From assembly GCA_000310025.1 (NCBI GenBank), contig FN649747.1, positions 1,960,744 to 2,024,743 of the forward strand: 64,000 bases of DNA, given 5' to 3'. Positions 23,685 through 35,366 of this stretch are shown piece after piece. The notes beneath the pieces were generated by a model. It ran no database searches, was not told the DNA's origin, and worked only from the letters and a program-made list of their open reading frames with translations. A program made the translations under genes and the position numbers. Every line of letters begins with the position of its first letter. The stretch's first letter is position 1. The stretch is from Ectocarpus siliculosus. Taxonomy: Eukaryota; Sar; Phaeophyceae; Ectocarpales; Ectocarpaceae.

Positions 23685-26056
23685 TTAGCTCGATTGTCGC
23701 CCCCCTTCCGTTCGCAACCCCGCGTCTGCCCCTCCTTCTCCCTCCCCTGCGTGCAGCTCGCCCGAAGAGTCACCTCTCGCCGCCAGAGCCTCCTCGATCT
23801 TTCGCTTCGCCTTCGAGCCCTGCACCGAGTTAAGCCACTCGTCTGGTGTCTTCAGCAGGTACCTGGACAGGTGTACGCGCGCAACGTGTAGTCGAGGGGC
23901 GAGAGAGAACATCGCGAACGCCAATTGGAGACTGATGGAATGCTTCGTTTGCTGTTGTGACGCCAATGTGGGCCGTGTTTCGAGCGAACCTCTCTCAACC
24001 CTTTTAAGCACGACAACCCTTTTAGGCACGAAGACTCGGAAAACAAGGTGGGATTGGTACCTGCTGTTGCCCCAAGCACGACAAGCGTTCGGCGCGATAC
24101 GTGATAACATTATTGGGGCTGTTTATCAAGGGTGCAGGAGAGGTCTTCGATGCATTGATGTCAGCACGTATTTCTGGTATTTCGGGGCAAAGCACTACTC
24201 CGCGACCTTGTCAATGCAGCCCTTGCGGCTTGCGAAATGTCGACAGGCACGGCTCAAGAGCATACCTACCGTTGTACCTCCACCTTCACGCGTCGACTGG
24301 CCAGAGAGAGAGAGAAAGTGCACCGTGAACACAGCGCTCGACAGTCAGCCGTAAGAATCCGCAACCTTCTTCTGCCATTTGTTCCACGCACTACGGAGTA
24401 TGATCGACAATGCCGGTGTGTTTGTTGAGAGCACGGACGGACTCACCTGTCGATGCCACCCGCCCGGTCGACGCACCGCAGAGCGTGTGTGGTCAAGCTG
24501 AACTTGATCCACCTACGGCAGCGATCACCCATGTTTTATGACACGAGAGCCGTGCGCACGAACGGATCGTTGGAGCACCGTACGTTCGAAGCGGCAGCGG
24601 CGCGGGGAGGGCATGGCGGTAAAAAAAGGGGACGCGCTGTGCATGCGATAATACACACTTGGCCGACACTCGGAAGCAATGGCACCACCCGGGATAATCA
24701 CGTGTTCTTCTTGAGGCCGGAAGGACGAATGACGAAAGAGGACGATTGTTGAGTAAATGATGCTGCAGTAGACATGCTAGCACAAGGTACCGGAAGCTCT
24801 CAAGGGGAGGGTACGCCACACGCACAAGCCGGTCGTGCTACTGCCCCGCTCGTTTATTCGTTCGCATGAACAGAGTCACCATTGTAGTCCGTGGCCACCA
24901 GCCTGGGTACTTGTTCACGAAAGCAACGATCTCAAAATCTCGCCGCCACGGGCGTAACAGCGAACAACCGCGGTAACTTTCCTTGCGGCTCTAGCATCAG
25001 AGTAGCGCTTCGTGTACCCCATACAGGAGGACACATCAGCGGCTCCGAGGCTGGTTCTCAATGACCAAGGTATTGGCGGTACATATTTTAAGATACCACT
25101 TACTCATCGAGGGTTTCGCTGTAAAGGGCCTTCTTCTGCACGTTGGGCTTCCACGTCCTTCGGTTCTTCTTGTGGGAGAACGAAATAGTGTTCCCGAACC
25201 TGCCGAGAGGTTGCGGCAAGGTGAGGGCAGGGCAGGGTAAGTATTCTTTGAGAGATGTCGGCGGCCCTCTCAAACGGGTGTGTGTACTGCTGTAGTTTTC
25301 GGGATACAATACAGGCTTCGAAGGCGACGCCGTATGTTTTGCGTCCGTGCAAATACCATGAGGAGCATCGAATTCCACGTTCAGACAGCAGTACTGAAAC
25401 ATTAATATTCAACTAATCGCCGGTGCCTGTTGTCAGTTGCAGCACCACGCAATGCACATATCGGCACTCAACCCGTGCCTCGGTATTTGCAAACCTTCAC
25501 GAGGTGCTGTTCACGACGATGTGCACGCGGAGTACAAAATACAAAGTAGCTAGAAAGGGGTTCGAAACAACAAATCGCGCGAGAATTTCTCCCAGTCACA
25601 CTATCGTACAACAAAGCAAGCAGTACGAGTACAGCGCTGCACTGCACCGTGAAGACCCTCGGTGCTTCTAGGAGGGGGAGCGCACAGCACAGTCCGTGGT
25701 CAAGAAAGACAGGTACAAAGAGCAGCTACATTAGGTACAGCAGTAGCAGCTGAGTACACAAGGTGGAGGCTGCGCACAAGGGTGTACTGCTGCTTAGCAC
25801 ACAAAGGCATCTCTCAATCACTTTGGCTATTGATGCAATTCCCAGCGATTGCCATGTAGTCGCCTTCTTTCTTCGATATTAACACAGCGTGTGCTGTGTG
25901 CTGTGTAACAAGCCACACCACGGCAACCCACCCGATGTCCTTCCCGGCGTAGAGCCCGATCTGGCTCCGCTTGGAGTGCTGGGGCTTCTTAGGATTCTTG
26001 CATCCTCGGGCTAAAGTCTGCAGGCACCCCACCGTGTTTCTTCGCAATAGCGACAT
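23685..26056 (-). CDS. Ribosomal protein bL28 (probably mitochondrial), 4 exons
   Basis: Exons on the minus strand: 26056-25932, 25199-25104, 24512-24447 and 23862-23685 (TAA). The total is 465 nt and 154 aa, with every junction in phase 2 except the ends. The protein has the bL28 signature in order: SKRSQIGLYAGKDIGFGNTI, then SFSHKKNRRTWKPNVQKK, then FSLTTHALRCVDRAGGID. bL28 binds 23S-type rRNA near the E site of the large subunit. The N-terminus (MSLLRRNTVGCLQTLARG) is short, basic and Arg-rich like a mitochondrial presequence and has no ASAFAP motif, so a mitochondrial ribosome is favoured over the plastid. The last exon adds a C-terminal extension of about 55 residues with an acidic, Gly-rich end. 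The start was chosen as the first ATG in the open frame. It is divergent from the PsbP-like gene. Confidence 0.88.
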
Positions 26057-26305
26057 GTGCTCCAACCCTCCCCAGCCCTTCGATGGTCACTCTGCTGTCT
26101 TTGCTCTGTCTCCTCCGCTGTCTAGCCTGTGGTGTCGCCACGGGCAGTTCAGTTGCTTGCCACGGACGGCGGGCAGCAAGAGGGCTCGCGGATAGGAAAG
26201 CAGTATTTAGTGGGAGGGGTAACAATTTCATGTTCGCCTGGCCCTACTCTGCGCAGCTCCGACCCACGGCGGTCTCATGCAGAACACTCACCAATCCGCA
26301 ACGAC
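26057..26305. promoter_or_regulatory. Short divergent promoter region, bL28 / PsbP-like
   Basis: Only 249 bp separate the two start codons, so both 5' UTRs and core promoters must fit here or overlap. I see no clear TATA element on either side. Shared regulation of the two organelle genes is possible but not shown. Confidence 0.5.
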
Positions 26306-29300
26306 ATGGCTTTGGCGTCTTGTTTCCGCAGGGTACAGCCAACGAAGAGCTCCTGCAAAGCGGTGGTTGTTCTGGCCTTGTGCTGCCGAGTGGTCGCTCT
26401 AGCTCCATCTGCTTTTCATCCCACGAGAATAAATACCCCTTCAATTGCACCGCTTTCAGCATACAAATGGAAACATGCGCAGCAACAGCAACCTCGGATG
26501 TTGGCGGATATGGACAGCAGAGCGGGTTTCCTTCGAACAGCAGCAGCGGCGGCAATAGGAGGGGCAGCGCTGGTGGTTTGTGGGGGATCGCAACCATCCT
26601 CGGCAGCGGAAGTTGCGGGTACGTTTCAGTTGGAGGGGTACCGGTCGACGTAAACGTTGCCTGAGATCACCACACAAACAGGCAGTTCAGTAGACGGACT
26701 CTCTGCCGTGTCGTGGATAGAGATGCCCAGCGTCCAAATCTGTCGGCGCACACCGAAAGGTAATGCCCGAGCCTATCTTCCATTGCAAACACGTGTGGGT
26801 ATCATATAAAATCCTGATTTTGCGGGGAAAAAAACTGCGAACGAACCCCAGGTGAAAAAAGACATCGCCTACATATGTACTGCTTCATGTACACATGAGG
26901 AAACACCGACTTGATGCAGTATCAACAAGTCGATCGTGGTCTTACCTTCGGGACTTAACCCGACTGCTGTGTGAGGTACGTGACTTCCTCGTTGAACTTG
27001 GTGAAGGATCTCGACACGACCTATGCAACAACGGCGGATGGTGCTCGTTGGCGGACGCACATTGTCTTGACTCGCCTGCTTCTTCCCATCCCTCGTCATG
27101 TTACCCCCCCTCCGCGTCCTGTTGCTGCGTGTGCTTTTGTCGCAGCAACCGAGTTCGTGGACTTCGAGGATTCGCGCGGGCTGTTCAGCTGCCGCATCCC
27201 CAAGAACTTTCTGCGGGCAGAGCGCGCCAAGGACAAACGGGGGACGGTATTCGTGGCCGGCGACTACAGCAAAGCCGAAGTGTTGTCGGTCCAAGTGGTG
27301 AAGACCTTCGACCTTTTGACCGATGCAGGTGAGGGGGTGGTCTTTGTCGGTCGATCCTCGTGTGTATCTTCGCGTAGAGGTCAGCCTTGAGGGCGAAAGC
27401 CTCGCACGATAAGGTTGTTTTCACGCGCGAGCTTCGGCCCCAAGAGTCGGACGTAGATGAGCAAACGGTGGCAGTCGTGTACATCACCAAGACCATTTTA
27501 TTGCACGCCCACGATAACCTCGAGCATGCATGCGTCTCGCGTGCAGTGTTGCCGAACTCTGCGGCGCCCGCCGCCTTTGCCGGCACCTGCCACACCCTTG
27601 GCGGAGATGCAGGCGAGGATTTGGGATTGTAACGCATGAGTGATTGAGACCAGACGCTGCTTCCACGATATGCGGACGATGTGTTTCGCTGGGAATGAAC
27701 CGCTGGTGTTCGGCCGTTCTACGCGGCACCACGTTTTGTGTTTCGCGGGTAAACTACGCGGGGACTCAGGCAGCATAACACCTGACGAACTTCTGTGTAA
27801 TGGCCGTGGCGGCGGTACACCTGCGGAAGTTAGAGCGGGGGGCTGATGGGGTAGGCGGGATTCTGCGAGAGGGGTCGCAAGACGACACAGTCTCCAGCGG
27901 AACCGTGGGGTTGTGGAGATCTGGCGGGAGAGCGTCTGGGCCGGAGACACCCGCATACTATTTCGTGTACGTCTACAGCAGTAGTAAAGCTTTCAATCCG
28001 TCACCGTCCGCGTTGATCGAGCCCCTTCAGCCCCGTCCAACCACGAGCTCAGATTTTCATGCATACCTGCTTCACCTATCCAACATCGAGCTGAGATCTA
28101 CATACCTTCTTTCCCCACCAGCAACGTTTGTGCGGTTCCGCCCCCGCCTCAACAGGCCTGCCTACGATAGGAGACCTGACCAAGTGGGAGAACGTGGGCA
28201 AGCCTGCGGCGATCGCGGATCTGCTCAAGCAGAGAAGGGATTCTGACGCGGCGGGGGGAACTCCGGTGGAGAGCGTCGTCCTTCCCGGGGTGACACTGGA
28301 TGGAGACGTTCTGCAGGTCAGCCGGCCGAACTTGAGAAGAGAAAAAGCTCGGGTGTTGTCAACGATTTTTGAGTCCGCACGGATGTAGAAGCGAGTCTCG
28401 GCCTTTCGGGGGCGACTCGTGTATACGCATGGAAACACCGGCGTCTATGCGCAGGATGAATGTTCCCGTAAAATGAGCAGGAGCCGTTGTTGCCACATGC
28501 AGTAGTCAGAGTCCGAAGAGGGCTACGCCGCTGAGGATTTTACATCTTTACCTATTTTACCGTCGAGCCGTGGGTTTGATTCTTGCGAAAGATTTTTTCT
28601 CGGGACGAACGGCACCGCAGGGTCGCCCGCGCAAGGCTTCCTGGTTTTGTGTTCTGATGTCGATCAAGCGCACCCGCCGTGTTGTACACATTTTGCCATG
28701 ACCCTTGTGATGGCTCGTTTCCGAAGGAAAATCTGTCAGATGCGGCAGGCAGTATTGCAACGTTCGGTCTCTTGTAGGTCCACCACCAGTAAGGCCGATG
28801 CGAGTATCACCTAGACGCAACTCCTCCATGCCGAGAGTATACACGGACGGGGCATGCATGGGCACGTTGCGATTTTTCCCAGAAGCTCACGGGCCTGTGC
28901 TTGAACGACGAGAGCGCGTGATTGGTCCTGCCAAGCGCAGGTAGGGTCTCCTGTCGACTGACAACGAGCAACCGAGCTGTCGACTGCATTTGCGGGCGTC
29001 GTGCATTTGCGGTGATACTGTACCTCACCCAACAAAAGCTGCCGATCGCGACCCCTCTCCTCTTACGTTCGGTTGTTTCTGGTATTCTGCAGGACTCGTG
29101 CCGCTATAGCACTTCCTGCTGTCCTTTTTTGGTCCCTGTAAGCGTTTTTTTTTATTTCTAACATTTGTTTCACTCCGAGGGACACGCGCGTGCTCTTTGT
29201 GTTCGCATCGGTTCATCCGCAGTTTATGCTCAAGTCGCCGATCAAGGTGATGCGGGCCGACCTGTTGGAGAAGGAGCAAGGGGTGAGCGAGCTGTACCGG

Positions 29301-29801
29301 AACACGTACGTCAAGGCCATCATGCGCGGCGACGGCAGCTTTCTCGTTGTCTGGGCAGGTGCGTTTGCGACCAGCAGTTCGTCTTTCGTCGAGGTCCCCG
29401 TGTACCACCGTGTGAAGCATGTTCTTTGGAGCGAATTCGAAGAAGCGTGTCTGTCCCTGTTGCACCAACTTCACGGACATTGTTGTGGTGGGTCGACCTT
29501 TGTAGAAGACGGTGCGACTGCGTTGACTACCGCCCCCCCAGACCGCGAAGAACAAGTCTCATCGCACCAAGAGAAGCTTTCATCGCACCGGTTCCTGCAA
29601 CGCATCTCCATCCTTGCCCTATTTGAACGCCTTACGCCCGATGTGCTTCGCTTGCTGCTGTTACGTGGGCCTGATCATTCAGGCGCGCTGAACACGGATT
29701 GGGATCAAGAAGGGGGCGCTAAGGACCGCCTGAAGGTGGCCACTGACTCCTTCCGACTGGAGGGCCTCATCGTTGATGGCGTGCGTCTGGGGGCTGTGTG
29801 A
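26306..29801 (+). CDS. PsbP-like thylakoid-lumen protein, 5 exons, 303 aa
   Basis: Exons 26306-26618, 27146-27328, 28156-28316, 29223-29358 and 29683-29801 sum to 912 nt with all phases matching. The N-terminus is tripartite, as in complex plastids. It has a hydrophobic ER signal (residues 19-33), an ASAFAP-like PSAF with Phe37, a Ser/Lys/Gln-rich transit part, and a thylakoid transfer domain (residues 71-101) with a hydrophobic core ending SSAAE. The transfer domain has SRAGFLR where Tat substrates have a twin Arg. The mature part has PsbP-family features: FEDSRGLFSCRIPKNF, then VVKTFDLLTDAG, then LKSPIKVMRADL, then NTYVKAI, and a C-terminal RLKVATDSFRLE strand. PsbP-domain proteins act at photosystem II or in thylakoid assembly. 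Which paralogue this is cannot be told from sequence alone. Confidence 0.88.
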
Positions 29802-30958
29802 TGCACAAAGCTTGTGGTCTGTGTGCTGCGCGCAGCGGAGACTGGACCAGCGTTTTCCTCTCGGCTTGTTTGGAGAAGTCGTATGCATACTCTCCATTCT
29901 TTTAACATCACCCTCGCGGCTAGATAGACAGATACGCAGATGGGCTACATAAGAGACGAACCGTTTGGGCAACCGATCTTGTGCTGGAGCATGGTGGGTG
30001 TGGTATACATGTGCACATGACGATCACGGCACGAAGCCCATCGTTGGTTGAGAGCCGTTGTGCCAGAGGTTCAGAAAATAGTGCCGCAAGAGGAGAGCCT
30101 GGCGTCTCCCTTGTCCGGCTAAGACTGGAAGCACCAGACACGCACGCAGCGCTTCTCGTGCCGAAATGACAACAAGAAAAGACCTGCTGTCAACGTCGTG
30201 AAACCGTGCATGTGAATGAATGCGAGTGTTTTTCCGGAGCGTCATGCAGCTGGTATTCATGGCCTCCGTTCGGGCTATCTTGTCGTCCACACAACGACAC
30301 ACGCCGGTTTCGGGTTGTTTATTGAACGTTATGTTGATTGCTTCGCCTGTACGTATGCATAGTAGGCACGTCTCACTCTAAAGGGTCGAAGAGAACGCCC
30401 AACACGAATTTCTGGCTTTTTGGGGTTCCATCCTCACAGAATTCTCTTGCCATCTTTTACTGAGGCGAGGTTGCGTGTTGCATCTCCACGTGCTTGATTT
30501 GAAGGAAATCAACGAAAACGGTATGCGGTTGATGCATGCATGTTCCTTGTGAAAAGGGCCGCTGGCGAGGGTCTTCTCTGTTTGTTTGCTGATGACGATA
30601 CGGTATTAAGACCGTACAGACAGACACGCGCTGTGAAGAAGAAAGACTAAATCAGACCACATTTGCGCGTTACATTTCCGACTTCATATCGGCATGCAAG
30701 ACACGAGCTTTCGAAGGCGCACCGCAAGCCGCACATTCTACGCAAAGGAAGGTGTGGGTTCCCCTAGCAATAAAATTAGTTATAGTCTAATGGAAACAGC
30801 ACCGTCATCACCTTTCTTTGTTGTTCCTACAAAACCCTAGCATTCTATGATAATAATAGGAAAGGAACAAGCAGGGAGGGGGGGGGGGGGGTCCGGAAAA
30901 TCTTGGTATGCATCAAATTATTCGTTGTAAATAGCGTCTCCACGTACGTCCGCCGCTA
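29802..30958. other. Intergenic, nothing recognised
   Basis: Downstream of the PsbP-like gene, no exon, RNA gene or repeat stands out on either strand. A G-run of about 14 bases at 30878-30891 precedes the isomerase-like fragment. Confidence 0.5.
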
Positions 30959-31082
30959 TAGGCCGACCTTGATATTAGCGACGTAGAATCCCGCGTCCTC
31001 GGAACAGAGCCTAACGTCGCAGGCGCAAGCCAAGTCCACCGCTCCTCCGACGCACGCCTCGTGGATCGCCGCGATGTCACGG
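30959..31082 (-). pseudogene. Fragment of a dienoyl-CoA isomerase/enoyl-CoA hydratase
   Basis: Minus-strand translation gives RDIAAIHEACVGG, then VDLACACDVRLCSEDAGF, then a stop after IKVGL. This matches the crotonase-fold core of delta3,5-delta2,4-dienoyl-CoA isomerase (ECH1), which acts in beta-oxidation of unsaturated fatty acids. The GG-VDL aspartate is present. The usual V-K-E-V-D segment that carries the catalytic Glu reads V-A-N-I-K, and a TAG follows at once. An AG acceptor (CAAAAG) precedes the fragment, so it may have been an exon. The gap at 31138 hides anything upstream, and no partner exon is seen downstream. Most likely it is a decayed copy. Confidence 0.7.
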
Positions 31083-31137
31083 CTTTTGGAATTTGAAGAA
31101 GGCAGACGGGGGGGGGGGGGGGGGGGGGGGCCCCTTT

Positions 31138-31237
31138 NNNNNNNNNNNNNNNNNNNNNNNNNNNNNNNNNNNNNNNNNNNNNNNNNNNNNNNNNNNNNNN
31201 NNNNNNNNNNNNNNNNNNNNNNNNNNNNNNNNNNNNN
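31138..31237. other. Assembly gap of 100 N
   Basis: Exactly 100 unknown bases, flanked by G-runs of about 20 on both sides. The round length suggests a gap of unknown size, so distances across it are unreliable. Confidence 0.98.
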
Positions 31238-31293
31238 GGGGGTTGGGGGAAAAAAAGTAGAGGAGAGGGGGGGGGGGGGGGGGGGGCGTACTC

Positions 31294-32092
31294 TTATGTT
31301 TTGCATGCCTTAGCGGTTAGACCATTGACGACGCGTCCTCGAGAGGACGGAGCATTGTTCCCACAGGACCGACCACCGATGGCCAATCGTTCCTTCCTAC
31401 ATTGCCAAAGGTGGCTCAAAAACGTCTTCCCTAGTCCGTCTATCCTAACGATATCCCTTCCCGCCTTTTCAAACCACTTCCTACTCCCCAGTACAGCTAC
31501 CGTCGTCTCCTCTCTATGCCTTGCCTCAAACATCTCCCTGTACGTCCCTTGTATTTTTCCCAGCGCAGTCATGTACACTTCCCTCTCCTTACTGTACAGC
31601 CCACATTCCGCGGCTACATGAACACGGTCTTCGCATTCGAAGCCACAATCACACTTGAGCTTGTCGTCTTCGTCGTCTACCGTCCTATGTCTTCGTCGAC
31701 GTTCTCGAAGGCCTATGTCCCCGGTCCTGAATTTGACCTTAATTAAGCTTTGTCCCTGCATCCATTGGTCCATGAAGGTAATCCTTGAACCCTATTCCTT
31801 CTTGCAACATCCCGTACACTTCTAGACCCTCTTTATCCTCGGTTTCTTTCCTTATATTCTGTTCTTCTCTCTCGGCACAAGCAACAGGTATCTTCTTCTT
31901 GAACCCCTGTATATGCTCCGTTTCCAGCGTTTCATCTTCGTCGATGTCGAACCCCTTCCATGCGTCCTCTACAACCTTTACCCATTCCGTGGGTTGTCTA
32001 CCCCTCTTTTTGTTTGCCCACTTCGCCTCCCACACTATTCTCGGCAACCTCTCCTCTCCCATCCCGCACATGCGCGGGGGGGGGGGATGCAC
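31294..32092 (-). mobile_element. 3' part of a non-LTR retrotransposon (LINE), frameshifted
   Basis: Two overlapping minus-strand frames (32092-31739 and 31773-31294) form one protein. The first is charged (GRQPTEWVKVVEDAWKG, then VACAEREEQNIRKETEDKEG, then FKDYLHGPMDAGTKL). The second continues VKFRTGDIGLRERRRRHRT and has a Cys/His cluster (CDCGFECEDRVHVAAEC) like the zinc-binding tail after the reverse transcriptase of LINEs. A doubled TTAA at 31740-31747 shifts the frame at the join. The 5' end is missing, and a G-run at 32082-32091 marks the break. This is a dead 5'-truncated copy. Confidence 0.75.
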
Positions 32093-32140
32093 TCATAGTC
32101 GTGCATGCCGTAGTCATTAGACCAGTGACCTCGCATCCCT
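32080..32140 (-). mobile_element. Second LINE 3' tail next to the first
   Basis: After another G-run, the bases GCACTCATAGTCGTGCATGC and the following CGTAGTCATTAGACCAGTGAC resemble 31286-31335 at the 3' end of the LINE. It is a short remnant in the same orientation, so two 3' tails lie in tandem. Confidence 0.5.
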
Positions 32141-33282
32141 ACAAAGCCGGGACGGAGCTCGCCGGGTTCTCACCAGGCTCTCACATCACCAAGCGCGAAG
32201 CGCCGTGAGGTATTCGGCGAGTCGCATGAAGGGTGCGCTGCATCCTGCTAAGGGTGTTCGGCATCTTGTGCTCACTTCCTTGCGTACGGATGACAGCTGC
32301 GTATGACTTAATTTATTTTCTGGTGCGTTCACTTCGAGAGACAGTTAACCCTTACTGCTGTGTAACTGCCTCGAGGGCGCTTGATCTTTTTAACACAACG
32401 TGGTGCGATCATCCCCCGTTGCGCGGAGTGAGCGGGGGGGGATGAAATCTATAGTACAACGTGGCGCTTGCTGGTTATGGCTTGAAATGTGGGAGACGCG
32501 GTGCGTTCAGGTCGCGCACTTCCATCTCCAAGACGGAGCACTCTATAACCGCACCCTCTTCTAAAGCCATGCATGATGTTGATGGCCGAGCAGAAAGAAG
32601 TTGGAATGCATAGTACGAACAATAAAAGGCCATCGATGAATTAATTCTCATTTCACTATTTTCAAAGGCATCATCAGCCCACAGGCACACGCACGGAACA
32701 CACCACGAGCAATCCCCCGCCGCACCGCAAAAAACGGGCCGGATGGCTCATCAGTCTTCTTTCTAAAGAGTCGCACACCAATAAAAGCGACACACAGCAG
32801 TTTGGGGCAGGTACCATGTAAAATATATTGCAGGAGGGGGGGGGGGTTGGGGGGGATTATATTCCGGCCCTCTCCCTTCTTTTTTTTTGGCTGTTTTTTT
32901 GGCGACGAGAGATACAGCAGCAGTGGATAGATACCCCGGCTGTCCATTGGCACAATTTAGTCACACAACACACGTACTTGTCTGGTGATGGCTACCACCT
33001 TCAGCGGATGCTGGCCGTGGTGGCCGATGCGCCGGGCCAGGCGCTCCGAGCGGGAGGCCCCGAGGTGATCGGGAGTGTCGTCTCTTACAGCGGTCTTCTG
33101 AGTTGAACTCCGCTGCTGCCACGCAACTACTTTTGGCCCAAGAGAGCAGCGCACCTGCACACGGCTGGCCGTAACTTGAACGTCTTCCGCTCGCTGTCGT
33201 TCGCCTTTACCTCTCTCCCTCTCTTGTGTGCGTGTTCAGGGGAGTGAGTCGCAAGGTGAAGAGCCGATTCACCACAGTAAGG
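32141..33282. other. Upstream region of the RING-H2 gene
   Basis: There is no certain gene. A plus-strand open segment at 32940-33066 ends GGPE with a GT following and could be an upstream exon in phase 0 with 33241. Its start and support are too weak to include. A G-run and T-runs lie near 32830-32900. Confidence 0.45.
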
Positions 33283-35304
33283 ATGCCTGCGCAGGTGTCC
33301 TCTGCTGGGCCCGCGGGAGGAGGAAAGCCGCACTCACCCTGCGGCGGCGGCAGCGGCGGAGAGGAAAAGAGTTCTGCCTCTTACGCGGCCGTAGGAGCAG
33401 TTGCCGGATTGGAGACAGGCAGAGATGGGGAATCGTCTGGGGGAAAGCATCCATCGCAGCAGAAGGACGACGGGGATTCACAGCCAGCGGCAGCCGTGGC
33501 CGTGAAGGTGTGCTTGCGGCATAGGGTTGGGCATGGTAGTGGGTGGCGCTGCCATGAGCAGCAGACGACGTAATAAGTAGGGGCAGAAGGAGGTAGCTGT
33601 TCTCGTTCTGAACTTACTGAACCCACGACAGGAGCCTGTCTCCCTCATCCCCGTAAACCGTGAAAGGGCGCCGATACACACACACACGATGCTTCCTCGC
33701 ACCCGCACGTACGCATTCATCACCGCTGCGCCCTTGCCGGGCCCCGTGGTGGGACTTGTGCTGCGTTATACTGGACACAGAGAACGAGAAACTGCGTGCA
33801 GCGTCTGTATACCACCAACATCTGGTTGTATCTCTCCGTCGTTTTCGTTGACTGGGCTCTTTCATGTGTGCTGCTCCCAACCTCCTTCCTCTGCCTGCCC
33901 TGCTCTCCATGAGAGCGTAGGTAAGGAAGGGTGGCTTGTTCGGAGTGTTGCGACGCACGACGGTCGGCGGCGGGGCGGACGACGACGTGGTCCACGTGCC
34001 TGCGGGAGAGATATGCGTGATCTGCATGGAGCCGTTCCAGGCAAACGATGTGCTCGAGGTTCTGCTCTGCCAGCACATGTACCATCAAAGGTGAGACAAA
34101 CGAAAAATTGCAGAACAGAAGTTGCGGAGGTTTGTAATTGGTACAAAAGAGCGGCAGCGGCCAGCAGCAGCAGCAGCAGCAGCGCTCTCTCCCGGCATTT
34201 TTGTTCGCGTTCCCAGCAGGCAATGGTGGCGGCAGTGGTATTGGATGGTGGCGGCAGTGGTATTGGGATTTGATGGAAGGGCTATGAGTGAGGCCATCAA
34301 CGTGAGCTCCTCGTCAGTTGTTGGCAGGAGGCGCACCCACAAGCAGTTTTTTTTCCCGCAACAACTCAAAACGCATCAAAATAGCAATTTACTCTATTTA
34401 CTGCTGTTCGTACCGGCTGGTTCGTGTACAATGTGTAAACTTCGACGGCTTTGTGGTCGAAACTGGAAGGATTTTATGTGCTCCCGTCCATTTTCCGACT
34501 TTTTAATTCATTTCCGATCCAAATTATTTGTTCATCAACCATCGGCGTAAATACTTTATCCAACCAGTTCTTAGGTTTCCGGGTTGTGGGAGGTGAGGTT
34601 AAAAGGTAAAGGCCCGAGTGGCCGAGTGGGGTACAATTGTAGAGCATTTGTGCGTGGCGTTGTTGAAAAAAAACATAGACTGCATACAGATGGCGCCCGC
34701 ACTTAAGAACATCTTAATTTGCGTGAGGCTGGGGTTCTTAGTTGCCTGTTGAGGCTGCGAATGGCCATTATATAGGTTTTAGTGTGAGGTTCTTAACGGG
34801 GACCACTAAAATACGCTCATGTTCATGAGTTTTGGATTTTTTGAGCCTCATGTTCTTAACAGGTAGGTTCTTAAGTGCGGGCGCCATCTGTACACAAACA
34901 AGCAAAATCACTGAACACATGCCGCTGGATGGCATGGGTGAGTGTATCGTACAATGCATAATAGAACAAAATGTTTGGGTCGCATTGCTCTCAAACAATC
35001 TATGCATATCTCACATCTACGCCGGCGGCTGGTGTGGGGCGATGGTTCTATCTATTCAGGTGCCGTACATTAGAAATAGCCCGGGCATGAGACTTCTCCA
35101 TAGACTACATTTCTGCTCAGGTTGGGTGCAAGTACATATAGTTGTATAGCTTGCAGATGTCATGTCAGGCGAACGGCGGTATTATGGCAGATTCTCACGC
35201 TTGACGCTTGGGACAAAGCTGTGTCCTCTTTTCCGTCTAAACATGTGTCGCGTTCAAATCTACCCGCGGCGGGCCTACGGCTGTATCGTATGCATATGCA
35301 TACT

Positions 35305-35366
<62 letters not shown>

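Noticed and set aside
23165-23690. Plus-strand frames downstream of the modular gene
   Set aside because: They have no in-phase acceptor or donor linking them to exon 16 and sit over the 3' flank of the bL28 gene.
34618-34660. tRNA-like A-box (TGGCCGAGTGG)
   Set aside because: The bases fit the A-box consensus, but no B-box, acceptor stem or anticodon arm follows, so neither a tRNA nor a clear SINE is supported.
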